Shown here one piece after another: positions 44,654 to 52,577 of a stretch of DNA of 64,000 bases. The notes below the pieces were generated by a model, which was given only the letters and a program-made list of their open reading frames with translations, was not told the origin of the DNA and did not search any database. The stretch lies in NCBI GenBank assembly GCA_019115605.1, contig DXDG01000006.1:40386-104385 (forward strand), in the 5' to 3' direction. The translations under genes were made by a program, and so were the position numbers. How positions within the stretch are numbered: the first letter of the stretch is position 1; every line of letters starts with the position of its first letter. This stretch comes from Candidatus Alistipes faecigallinarum (lineage in GTDB: Bacteria > Bacteroidota > Bacteroidia > Bacteroidales > Rikenellaceae).

Positions 44654-45331
44654 ATGATGACTTTTTTGCAGACCGCCGTTGAGACCGCGGTCGTAAGTGA
44701 GGAGACCCGCATGGGATTGTGGACCCTGTTTGTCAAGGGCGGCTGGCTGATGTGGCCCCTGCTGGCGCTGGGCGGCGTTACGATCTTCATCTTCGTCGAG
44801 CGCTTCCTGGCCATCCGCAAGGCTTCGGTGCTGGACATGAACTTCATGAACCGCATCCGCGACTACATCTCCGACGGCAAGATCTCCACGGCCGTGAACC
44901 TCTGCCGCAAGACCGACACGCCGATCGCCCGCATGATCGAGAAGGGTATCGAACGCATCGGACGCCCGATGGGCGACATCCAGGCCGCCATCGAAAACGT
45001 CGCCAACCTCGAGGTCTCGAAACTCGAAAACGGCCTTCCGTTCCTGGCAACGATCGCCGGCGGCGCCCCGATGATCGGTTTCCTCGGAACGGTGCTCGGC
45101 ATGGTGCAGACCTTCATGGACATGTCCGCCGCAGGCGGTACGGTCGATCTGGGCCTGCTGGCCAGCGGTATGTATGTGGCCATGGTTACGACCGTCGGCG
45201 GTCTGATCGTCGGCATCCCGGCCTACTTCGGCTACAACTACCTGGTGGCACGCATCGAGAAGCTCGTCTTCCAGATGGAGGCCAACTCGATCGCCTTCAT
45301 GGACATCCTCAATCAACCCGTTCAAAAATAA
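44654..45331 (+). CDS. exbB: ExbB/TolQ/MotA-type proton channel
   Basis: This 225-residue inner-membrane channel subunit has three hydrophobic segments (around residues 28-48, 130-155 and 165-190). The family core is FLATIAGGAPMIGFLGTVLG with MVQTFMDMS, then GLLASGMYVAMVTTVGGLIV. It powers TonB or Tol systems with the proton gradient. The genes exbD and tonB follow directly, which favours an Exb rather than Tol or Mot role. Confidence 0.92.
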   Translation: MMTFLQTAVETAVVSEETRMGLWTLFVKGGWLMWPLLALGGVTIFIFVERFLAIRKASVLDMNFMNRIRDYISDGKISTAVNLCRKTDTPIARMIEKGIERIGRPMGDIQAAIENVANLEVSKLENGLPFLATIAGGAPMIGFLGTVLGMVQTFMDMSAAGGTVDLGLLASGMYVAMVTTVGGLIVGIPAYFGYNYLVARIEKLVFQMEANSIAFMDILNQPVQK

Positions 45332-45338
45332 GTGAGCC

Positions 45339-45746
45339 ATGGCAATCAAACACGGATCGAAAGTCGATAAGTCGTTTTCGGCCTCGTCCATGACCGACCT
45401 GATGTTCCTGCTGCTGCTGTTCCTGCTCATCGCCACGACGCTGATCAACCCCAACGCCCTGAAGCTGATGCTTCCCAAGAGCTCGAACCAACTCAAGGAC
45501 AAGGCGATGACCACCGTCTCGATTCAGGATGCAGGACACGGGAAATACCGCTACTACGTCGAAATGCAGGAGGTGGGATCCATCGACGGCGTGGAGCGCA
45601 CGCTCAAGACACGCCTCGAAGGACAGGAGGAGCCGACCGTTTCGCTGCACTGCGACAAGACGGTGGCCGTGGACGAGGTGGTCAAGGTGATGAACGTCGC
45701 CAAGGACAACAACTACAAGCTGATCCTCGCAACCACCCCGCGATAA
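45339..45746 (+). CDS. exbD: ExbD/TolR-type biopolymer transport protein
   Basis: This 135-residue protein has one N-terminal membrane helix that carries the conserved proton-coupled Asp (SMTDLMFLLLLFLLIA). A small periplasmic domain follows, ending VAVDEVVKVMNVAKDNNYK. It starts seven bases after exbB. Many Bacteroidetes clusters have two ExbD-type genes; only one is present here. Confidence 0.92.
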   Translation: MAIKHGSKVDKSFSASSMTDLMFLLLLFLLIATTLINPNALKLMLPKSSNQLKDKAMTTVSIQDAGHGKYRYYVEMQEVGSIDGVERTLKTRLEGQEEPTVSLHCDKTVAVDEVVKVMNVAKDNNYKLILATTPR

Positions 45747-45766
45747 ACCGGTAAAAAGAATCCATC

Positions 45767-46456
45767 ATGCAATATTACGATCCGAACGATAAGTCTCCGC
45801 GCAGGTGGGCGATGATCGCGGCAGGGGCCTATGCGCTCCTGTTCGCCGGATCGTTCGCCTTCGTGTCGTTCGACTTCTCCCCCGAGGAGAAGAATTACGA
45901 CGACACGATCCTCGTGGACTTCACCGAACCGCCGGTTCCCGAGCGGCCGAAGCCGCCCGTGAAGACGAGCGTCGAACCCCGCGTGCATGACGTCGCGGAT
46001 CCCGAGGAGCAGACGGCGCAGGTCGCCGGAAAGGACGAGGTTACGCAGACGCCCAATCCGAAGGCGCTGTTCAAGATGAACAAGAGCGGCGCCGACGAAC
46101 CCGAGAATGCCGGAAATCCCCACGCCCCCGAGGGCGAGGACAAGGCTTCGGGGACCGGACCGGGGCTGAATCCCGACGGGCTGGACCAGCTCGACAAGGG
46201 GCTGCAGGGACGCGGTCTGGTCGGCAACCTGCCCAAACCCGCCTATCCGGGCAACAAGAGCGGCAAGGTCGTCATCCGCGTAACGGTCGATGCCACCGGA
46301 AAGGTTACAAGCGCCACCTTCGAGCCCAAGGGCTCGACGGAGAGTGACCCGGCCCTGGTTTCGGCAGCCATCACGGCGGCCCGCAAGGCCCGCTTCACGG
46401 AGAGCCGCGCCGCCGTGCAGGGAGGAACGATCACCTATATCTTCCGGATGGAATAA
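45767..46456 (+). CDS. tonB: TonB-type energy transducer
   Basis: This 229-residue protein has one membrane helix (residues ~14-35), then a Pro/Lys/Glu-rich periplasm-spanning region (EPPVPERPKPPVKTSVEP). A C-terminal TonB-like domain follows, with GKVVIRVTVDATGKVTSATF and AAITAARKARF. It should couple ExbB/ExbD to outer-membrane receptors of the SusC/TonB-dependent type. No receptor gene is in the window. It sits 20 bases after exbD. Confidence 0.88.
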   Translation: MQYYDPNDKSPRRWAMIAAGAYALLFAGSFAFVSFDFSPEEKNYDDTILVDFTEPPVPERPKPPVKTSVEPRVHDVADPEEQTAQVAGKDEVTQTPNPKALFKMNKSGADEPENAGNPHAPEGEDKASGTGPGLNPDGLDQLDKGLQGRGLVGNLPKPAYPGNKSGKVVIRVTVDATGKVTSATFEPKGSTESDPALVSAAITAARKARFTESRAAVQGGTITYIFRME

Positions 46457-46515
46457 CCGTCCGAACCGGGCGGGAGAGGGCGACAGACCATCCCCGCCGC
46501 AGAGAACGTGAACCG

Positions 46516-46983
46516 ATGAGAAAATTTGTATTGTTATTGCTGCTGGCTGGCGGCGGCATGCTCCGGGCGGAAGGCCGGGAGAGCAGCGATTCCGGAGAAA
46601 CGCAGCAGGCCGGGAGGGCCCTGCTGAAGCTGGACCACACCTCGCATGACTTCGGGGAGGTGCCCCGCAAGGGCGGAGACATCGCACACGAATTCCCCTT
46701 CGAGAACGACGGCGACGCTCCGCTGGTCATCATACGGGCGCAGACCTCCTGCTCCTGTCTGAAGATCAGCTATCCCAAACGGCCCGTCGCTCCGGGAGCC
46801 TCGGGAACGATCCGCGTCGTCTACGAGCCCCACAAGAGCGAGCCGGGATCGTTCAACAAGCTGGTACAGATCTTCTCGAACGCCGAAAACGAACGGGAGA
46901 TCCTTACCGTACAGGGGTTCTCGATCGACGAGGAGGCCCCAACGGTCAAGATCAAGCGCGACAAGACGAAAATAAAGAACTGA
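46516..46983 (+). CDS. DUF1573 secreted protein
   Basis: This 155-residue protein is exported (signal MRKFVLLLLLAGGGMLRA). It is followed by a DUF1573 domain, an immunoglobulin-like fold with the pattern HDFGEVPRKGGDIAHEFPF, QTSCSCLKISYPKRPVAPG and KSEPGSFNKLVQIFSN. The CSC pair (SCSC) is conserved in the family. Function is unknown; many copies occur in Bacteroidetes. It lies 59 bases after tonB in the same direction. Confidence 0.88.
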   Translation: MRKFVLLLLLAGGGMLRAEGRESSDSGETQQAGRALLKLDHTSHDFGEVPRKGGDIAHEFPFENDGDAPLVIIRAQTSCSCLKISYPKRPVAPGASGTIRVVYEPHKSEPGSFNKLVQIFSNAENEREILTVQGFSIDEEAPTVKIKRDKTKIKN

Positions 46984-46986
46984 CAC

Positions 46987-48297
46987 ATGGCAACACTCTT
47001 TTCCAACGCCACGCTGCTGCCGATGACCGCATCGGCGGATGACATGCAGACATTCACCGGCTCGTTGGGCGTCGAGGGCGACCGCATCGCCTTCATCTCC
47101 GCCGCCGAGGCCGATGCCGCGGCCTTCCGGGAGGCCCATCCCGGACTGCGCGAAATCGACTGCCGCGGACGGCTCGTCATGCCCGGCCTGATCAACACGC
47201 ACTGCCATGCGGCCATGAGCCTGCAGCGCAGCCTTGCGGACGACATTCCGCTGATGAAGTGGCTCAACGAACACATCTGGCCCTTCGAGGCGCGGCAGAC
47301 TCCCGAGGATGTGGCGCTCGGCATGGAGCTCGGCATCGTCGAGATGCTGCTGGGCGGCATCACCTCGTTCGTGGACATGTACTACCACCAGAACCGGTGC
47401 GTATCGGTCGCGGAGCGGCTGGGAATCCGTGCCGTACTGGGCTGCAACTACTTCGACAGCAACATCGACGAGGTCTTCACGGAGCTGGAGGAGGCCGCAG
47501 GCCGCGCCGCCTCGTGCGACCGCGTCCGCATTGCCGTGGCTCCGCATTCGCCCTACACGGTCTCGACGGAGAACCTCACACGCGGACTCCGCGAGGCCGA
47601 ACGGCTCGACCTGCTACTCATGACGCACATCGCGGAGACGCAGGACGAAATACGCATCATCCGCGAGCGGTTCGATGCGACGCCCGTCGAATACCTCGAC
47701 CGGCTGGGTCTGCTCGGGCCGAAGACCATCGGCGCACATTGCGTGCACGTTACAGCGGAGGATATCGCCACGATAGCCGCGCGGGGCATGACCGTTTCGC
47801 ACAACCCGCAGAGCAACATGAAGATATCGAGTGGGGTAGCACCCGTAAGGGAGATGCTCCGGGCCGGAATCCGCGTTACGGTGGCCACCGACGGATGCTG
47901 CTCGAACAACGACCTGGATCTGTGGGAGGAGCTGCGCACGGCAGCCCTGCTGCAGAAGTCGGCCACGGGTGATCCGACGGCCCTGCCGGCACGGGAGGCG
48001 CTGCGCATGGCCACGGCCAACGGAGCACGCGCCATGGGGTATGCCGACGGCGAGCTGGGCGTCCTGCGGCCGGGAGCCCTGGCCGACGTGATCGTCATTG
48101 ACCTCGAAAAACCCCACCTGCAGCCGATGAACGACCTCGTCTCGAATCTGGTCTACTGCGGCAAGGCCGCCGACGTCGAGACGGTGATGGTCGGCGGGCG
48201 GATCGTGGTCGAAAACCGCCGTATTGCGGGTGTCGATCCCGGGGATCTCTATACCCGGGCCACGGAGGCCGTACGACGGATCCGGAGCGGCAAATAG
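46987..48297 (+). CDS. Amidohydrolase, MTA/SAH deaminase type
   Basis: This 436-residue metal-dependent deaminase is of the MtaD/SsnA/TrzA group. Metal and catalytic residues lie in NTHCHAAM, APHSPYTV, MTHIAET, GAHCVHVT and TDGCCSNND. The family commonly deaminates 5-methylthioadenosine, S-adenosylhomocysteine or adenosine. The exact substrate is not decidable, but SAH or MTA salvage would complement the methionine genes at the start of the window. It begins three bases after the DUF1573 gene. Confidence 0.88.
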   Translation: MATLFSNATLLPMTASADDMQTFTGSLGVEGDRIAFISAAEADAAAFREAHPGLREIDCRGRLVMPGLINTHCHAAMSLQRSLADDIPLMKWLNEHIWPFEARQTPEDVALGMELGIVEMLLGGITSFVDMYYHQNRCVSVAERLGIRAVLGCNYFDSNIDEVFTELEEAAGRAASCDRVRIAVAPHSPYTVSTENLTRGLREAERLDLLLMTHIAETQDEIRIIRERFDATPVEYLDRLGLLGPKTIGAHCVHVTAEDIATIAARGMTVSHNPQSNMKISSGVAPVREMLRAGIRVTVATDGCCSNNDLDLWEELRTAALLQKSATGDPTALPAREALRMATANGARAMGYADGELGVLRPGALADVIVIDLEKPHLQPMNDLVSNLVYCGKAADVETVMVGGRIVVENRRIAGVDPGDLYTRATEAVRRIRSGK

Positions 48298-48319
48298 GGC
48301 GGTAATACCACCCCAAATA

Positions 48320-48369
48320 ACGGCGGGCGGAGCTGCATTTTCCCGATGTGCCTCCGCCGCCGCTTTTTC
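48320..48369 (+). terminator. Terminator of the tamB-to-amidohydrolase unit
   Basis: A GC-rich stem with one bulged G (around 48321-48332 with 48352-48362) is followed by five Ts. It lies just before a new promoter. Confidence 0.65.
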
Positions 48370-48380
48370 GTCGCGGGAAA

Positions 48381-48412
48381 TTTGCTTTTCCCGGCGTTTT
48401 TGCGTAACTTGG
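48381..48412 (+). promoter_or_regulatory. Promoter of the vWA protein gene
   Basis: TTTG (48381-48384), a 20-base spacer, and TAACTTGG (48405-48412, seven of eight positions of TAnnTTTG) sit 22 bases before the ATG at 48434. Confidence 0.55.
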
Positions 48413-48433
48413 GAGAGCCTAAAACCGCATCCC

Positions 48434-50272
48434 ATGAAAAGTCTGATTCTTCTGCTCGCCTGCCTGCTGCCGCTGGGTGCGGCGGCACAGACGCATGCCG
48501 TCTCCGGAACGGTAACCGTCGAGGAGTCCGGCGAACCGCTGGCACACTGCTCGATCCACGTAAAGCACACCGACCGCCATACGAAAACCGACAAAATAGG
48601 CCGCTACAGGATCCAGGCGGCAGCCACCGATACGCTCTGCTTCGTCATGCTGGGATACGACACCGTCGAGGAGGCCGTCGGCAACCGCACGCGGATCGAC
48701 ATTGCCCTGCATCCGATGTTCGAGGTTTTCGAAGAGGAGGAGGAATCCGTGGCACCTGCATACTTAACGCGGATGACGGGCATCGTAACGACCGAACGGC
48801 CCGCAAGGCTATCCGGCGAGGAGTATGCCCACCGGGAGGAAAACCGTTTCCATGCGGCGCTGCACGAGCCGCTCTCGACCTTCGCCCTCGAGGCCGACGG
48901 CGCCTCCTATGCCAACTGCCGCCGCATCCTCGCCTCGGGGCGCGCTCCCGAAACGGACGCCGTGCGCATCGAGGAGTTCCTCAACTATTTCGATTACGAC
49001 TATCCAGCACCCGAAGGGGAGGCGCCGCTGTCGCTCCAGGTCGAGGCGGGGCCCTGCCCGTGGGCCGCCGCACACCGTCTGGTCCGCATCGGGCTGAAGG
49101 CCCGCGAGGTGGCCGGAGCGGAGCTGCCGCCCGCGTATTTTGTCTATCTGATCGATGTCTCGGGATCGATGTACCGGACCCTTCCGCTGGTGAAGGCCTC
49201 GATGAAGATGCTCACGGACAACCTCCGCGCCGAGGACCGCGTCTCGATCGTAACCTATGCCGACGGCGTGCAGGTTCGGGCCCAAAACATCCCGGGCAAT
49301 GAACGCCGGCGGATCAAGGACCTGATCGACGAACTGGAGGCCGGAGGATCGACCGCCGGAGGCGCCGGGCTGGAGAAGGCCTACGGGATCGCCCGCAAAT
49401 ACCGGATAGCGGAGGGCAACAACCGCATCATTCTCTGCTCGGACGGCGACTTCAACGTCGGGCCTTCGTCGGACCGGGAGATGCAGGCGTTGATCGAACG
49501 ACAGCGCAAGCTCTCCGGGGCGCAGCTGTCGGTCATCGGATTCGGAATGGGCAACTACAAGGACAGCAAGATGCAGCTCATGGCCGAACACGGAGACGGA
49601 AACTACGCCTATGTCGACGATCTGCGCGAGGCGGCGAAGGTGCTCTTCGGGGAGTTCGGCGCCACGGCCTGGGCCGCGGCCCGCGACGTGAAGATGCAGG
49701 TGGAGTTCAATCCGGCACAGGTCGCCTCCTACCGGCTGATCGGCTACGAAAGCCGCCTGCTGGAGGCCGAGGATTTCAACGACGACCGCAGGGATGGCGG
49801 GGAGATCGGCGCCGGGCACTGCGTTACGGCACTTTACGAGCTCATTCCCGCTGGTGCCGGGGAGCACCCGGCCGGCTCGGTGGATGCGCTGCGCTATCAG
49901 GGGCGCCAGGGAACCCCCGTGGTTACGATCCCCTCGGCCGAAGCACTGGCCGTGAAGGTGCGCTACAAGCTTCCGGGCGAGGAGCGCAGCCGTTTGATCC
50001 AGGAGGAGCTCATCGACTCCGGCACGGAGGAGCTGACGGGCGACTTCGCCTTTGCGGCAGCCGTGGCCATGTACGGGCAGCTGCTGCGGCTCTCGGACTT
50101 CCGCGGCACGGCGAGCTGGGACGCGGTGATCCGGCTGGCGCAATCCGGCCTTGCGAATGATCCCGAGGGCTACCGGCGCGAATTCATCGACCTGGTCCGT
50201 ATGGCAAAGGCCGTCTGCGGCGACGCCTACTGCATGCAGCCCGGAGAGTCGAGAATCGCGGCAGGGGAGTGA
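48434..50272 (+). CDS. Secreted vWA protein with N-terminal carboxypeptidase-regulatory-like domain (YfbK family)
   Basis: This 612-residue exported protein is started at the ATG at 48434 (signal MKSLILLLACLLPLGAAAQ). An N-terminal CarboxypepD_reg-like beta-sandwich (residues ~22-95: AVSGTVTVEESGEPLAHCSI) is followed by the YfbK N-terminal region (STFALEADGASYANCRRILA). The von Willebrand A domain has an intact MIDAS (Asp241-x-Ser243-x-Ser245, DVSGSM). The DUF3520-type C-terminus follows. The role of this family is unknown; metal-dependent adhesion or complex assembly in the periplasm is plausible. It stands alone between a terminator and the glgB-side terminator. Confidence 0.88.
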   Translation: MKSLILLLACLLPLGAAAQTHAVSGTVTVEESGEPLAHCSIHVKHTDRHTKTDKIGRYRIQAAATDTLCFVMLGYDTVEEAVGNRTRIDIALHPMFEVFEEEEESVAPAYLTRMTGIVTTERPARLSGEEYAHREENRFHAALHEPLSTFALEADGASYANCRRILASGRAPETDAVRIEEFLNYFDYDYPAPEGEAPLSLQVEAGPCPWAAAHRLVRIGLKAREVAGAELPPAYFVYLIDVSGSMYRTLPLVKASMKMLTDNLRAEDRVSIVTYADGVQVRAQNIPGNERRRIKDLIDELEAGGSTAGGAGLEKAYGIARKYRIAEGNNRIILCSDGDFNVGPSSDREMQALIERQRKLSGAQLSVIGFGMGNYKDSKMQLMAEHGDGNYAYVDDLREAAKVLFGEFGATAWAAARDVKMQVEFNPAQVASYRLIGYESRLLEAEDFNDDRRDGGEIGAGHCVTALYELIPAGAGEHPAGSVDALRYQGRQGTPVVTIPSAEALAVKVRYKLPGEERSRLIQEELIDSGTEELTGDFAFAAAVAMYGQLLRLSDFRGTASWDAVIRLAQSGLANDPEGYRREFIDLVRMAKAVCGDAYCMQPGESRIAAGE

Positions 50273-50292
50273 GCCCCCCCCGGGAACGGATA

Positions 50293-50336
50293 AAAAAGGC
50301 GGGACGCACCTTCGAAAGGATGCGTCCCGCCTTTTT
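50293..50336. terminator. Bidirectional terminator between the vWA gene and glgB
   Basis: A 16-bp perfect stem (50293-50308 with 50321-50336) includes the A and T flanks. It serves both convergent genes, although the glgB stop lies 120 bases away beyond a repeat array. Confidence 0.9.
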
Positions 50337-50367
50337 CGGGCGCCGGCATGGGCGGGGGGGGTACGAG

Positions 50368-50451
50368 CGGCACCGCGCGGATGGCATCGTGCAGGCGGCG
50401 TCGTGCGGGCAAGGTCGCGCGGACTGCGTCGTACGGGCGGCACCGTGCGGG
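50368..50451. repeat. Degenerate 14-bp tandem repeat array
   Basis: Six contiguous 14-bp units (starting at 50368, 50382, 50396, 50410, 50424 and 50438) share the approximate pattern CGGCRYCGYGCGGG. A weaker unit may precede them at 50354. The array lies between the terminator hairpin and the glgB stop codon and is not coding in either direction as far as I can see. Confidence 0.75.
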
Positions 50452-50456
50452 ACAAG

Positions 50457-52493
50457 CTACCGCCGCCGCAAGTAGACCGTTGCCGTACGCGAGGTGTTGT
50501 AGATCCGGATGCGGGGATACTCCTTTCCGTCGTCGCCCGGAACGTTGAACGAGAAGTGCTCGGAATCCATCGCCTGCCGCTCCTGGCCGCCGAAACGCCG
50601 TTCGTCGGTCGAAAGCACCGGGACATACTTGCCCGGAGCCTGCACGGGAAGCTCGTAGTCGGGAATCGAGGCCGTGGGATGCCAGTTGAAGACAAACAGC
50701 AGGCGGCCGTGCGAGAAGACCATCGTCTTGTTCCGCTCGTCCATGAGCAGGTTGTAGGGATAGCCGTCGGCAAGCACCTTGTATTTGCGCACGAGGCGGA
50801 TCATCGCCCGGTCGAAATCCCCGAGCCACGAATAGCGCAGCAGACGGTTGCGCGCGAGCGACCACTGGCGCCGCGCATGGGCATAGCTCCAGCCGTTGCC
50901 CTCGCGCGGGAAGTCGATCCACTCGGGATGGCCGAACTCGTTGCCCATGAAGTTGAGATAGGCCTCGCCGCCCGTGGAGATCGTCATCAGACGGATCATC
51001 TTGTGGAGCGCCATGCCGCGGTCGATCACCAGATTCTCCGACGCACGGTCCATGTGGAAATACATCTCCTTATCCATCAGCCGGAAGGCGATGGTCTTGT
51101 CGCCCACGAGGGCCTGGTCGTGCGACTCGGCATAGGCCACGGTCTTCACGCCCGGCAGGCGGTTGGTCATCACCGACCACATCTCCCAGATGTTCCAATC
51201 CTCGTCGGGAATATCCTTGAGCAGCCGGATCCAGAAGTCGGGGATGGCCATGCCCAGGCGGTAGTCGAAACCAATGCCGCCGTCGTCGATCGGGATGCAC
51301 ATGCCCGGCATGCCGCTCACATCCTCGGCGATCGTTACGGCCGACGGCCGGAAGTCGTGGATGAGGCGGTTGGCGAGGGTCAGGTAGTCGAGGGCATCCT
51401 CATTGACCCCCGCGTCGAAATAGCGGTCGCGGCTGTCGAAGGCGACATAGCCGTGGTGGTGGTAGATCATCGAGGTTACGCCGTCAAAGCGGAAGCCGTC
51501 GAAATGGAACTCGTCGAGCCAGTACTTGATGTTCGAGAGCAGGAAGTGCTGCACCTCGCCCTTGCCGTAGTCGAAGAGTTTCGAATCCCAGTAGGGCTGG
51601 TTGCCCGCCTCGCCCGGCCGCGAATAGAGGTGGTCCGTGCCGTCGAGCTCGTTGATGCCCTCGTTCAGGTTCTTCACATAGTGGGCGTGCACGAGGTCCA
51701 TGATGACCGCCAGGCCCAGCTCGTGCGCCCGCCGCACAAGCTCCTTGAGCTCCTCGGGCGTGCCGCAGCGCGACGTCGGGGCAAAGAAACTCGAAACGTG
51801 GTAGCCGAACGAGCCGTAGTAGGGGTGTTCGGCAATGGCCATGAGCTGCACGGCGTTGTAGCCGTCGCGCTTGATGATCGGCAGGATCCTTTCGGTAAAT
51901 TCGCGATAGGTGCCGACCCCCTCGCGCTCCTGGGCCATGCCCACATGCGTCTCGTAGATGAGCAGGCTCCCGACCTGCGCGACATCGAAGTCATCGCCCC
52001 GCCAGTCAAAAGGCTCGGGCGGCGCCCAGAACTGCGCCGTGTAGTTCTTCGTCGCATCATCCTGCACCACGCGCCGCGCATAGGCCGGAATGCGGTCATG
52101 CCAGCCGTTGTCGCCGTGGACATGGATCTTGTAGAGCGAGCCGTGCGTCAGGCGGTCGCGGTACATCGCCGCCGGGAAAAAGGCGCTCCAGACCCCCGAA
52201 GCATCCTTCTGCATGCGGATCTCGGTACGCTGCCAGTTGTTGAAATCGCCGAAGACATAGACATCCTCCGCCCCGGGCAGCCACTCGCGCAGCCACCAGC
52301 CGTCGAGCAACTCGTCCCACTGCCAGCCGAAATAGCGGTATCCGTTGGCATAATCGACCAGCGAGCCCGCCGAACGACGGATCGCCTCGAGTTTTTCGAG
52401 ATAACGTGCATGCCGCCGTGCGATCGCATCGGCCGCGGGACGAAGCCATTCGTCACGTGCGACGATGGGCAACAGATCGTTTTTTTTCTCCAT
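50457..52493 (-). CDS. glgB: 1,4-alpha-glucan branching enzyme, eukaryote type (GH13_8)
   Basis: This 678-residue glycogen branching enzyme starts with a helical segment, then a CBM48-type N-terminal domain (VYVFGDFNNWQR). A GH13 barrel follows. The catalytic triad is visible: nucleophile Asp337 (DGFRFDGVTSM), acid/base Glu390 (TIAEDVSGMP) and Asp459 (YAESHDQA). The motifs DLVHAHYVKN and NEFGHPEWIDFPREGN resemble eukaryotic branching enzymes more than the E. coli type, as is common in Bacteroidetes. No other glycogen gene is adjacent. It is divergent from the peptide transporter. Confidence 0.93.
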   Translation of the reverse strand: MEKKNDLLPIVARDEWLRPAADAIARRHARYLEKLEAIRRSAGSLVDYANGYRYFGWQWDELLDGWWLREWLPGAEDVYVFGDFNNWQRTEIRMQKDASGVWSAFFPAAMYRDRLTHGSLYKIHVHGDNGWHDRIPAYARRVVQDDATKNYTAQFWAPPEPFDWRGDDFDVAQVGSLLIYETHVGMAQEREGVGTYREFTERILPIIKRDGYNAVQLMAIAEHPYYGSFGYHVSSFFAPTSRCGTPEELKELVRRAHELGLAVIMDLVHAHYVKNLNEGINELDGTDHLYSRPGEAGNQPYWDSKLFDYGKGEVQHFLLSNIKYWLDEFHFDGFRFDGVTSMIYHHHGYVAFDSRDRYFDAGVNEDALDYLTLANRLIHDFRPSAVTIAEDVSGMPGMCIPIDDGGIGFDYRLGMAIPDFWIRLLKDIPDEDWNIWEMWSVMTNRLPGVKTVAYAESHDQALVGDKTIAFRLMDKEMYFHMDRASENLVIDRGMALHKMIRLMTISTGGEAYLNFMGNEFGHPEWIDFPREGNGWSYAHARRQWSLARNRLLRYSWLGDFDRAMIRLVRKYKVLADGYPYNLLMDERNKTMVFSHGRLLFVFNWHPTASIPDYELPVQAPGKYVPVLSTDERRFGGQERQAMDSEHFSFNVPGDDGKEYPRIRIYNTSRTATVYLRRR

Positions 52494-52518
52494 AAAACGG
52501 GATATGTGCGGTGTTATA

Positions 52519-52526
52519 CAAAAATA
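52519..52526 (-). promoter_or_regulatory. -7 box for glgB
   Basis: The minus strand reads TATTTTTG (TAnnTTTG), 26-33 bases before the glgB ATG at 52493. Confidence 0.5.
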
Positions 52527-52539
52527 CGGAAAATTTTTC

Positions 52540-52547
52540 TATCTTTG
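52540..52547 (+). promoter_or_regulatory. -7 box for the POT transporter gene
   Basis: TATCTTTG matches TAnnTTTG exactly, 31-38 bases before the ATG at 52578. It lies only 13 bases from the divergent glgB box, so the two promoters face away from each other and overlap in their upstream parts. Confidence 0.5.
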
Positions 52548-52577
52548 TCTTCAAACTTTCATTTAACCCCCACAATT

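Noticed and set aside
50151..52577. A long plus-strand open frame running from the vWA gene into the POT transporter.
   Set aside because: It is antisense to glgB and crosses a terminator and a promoter; only the part after 52578 is a real protein.
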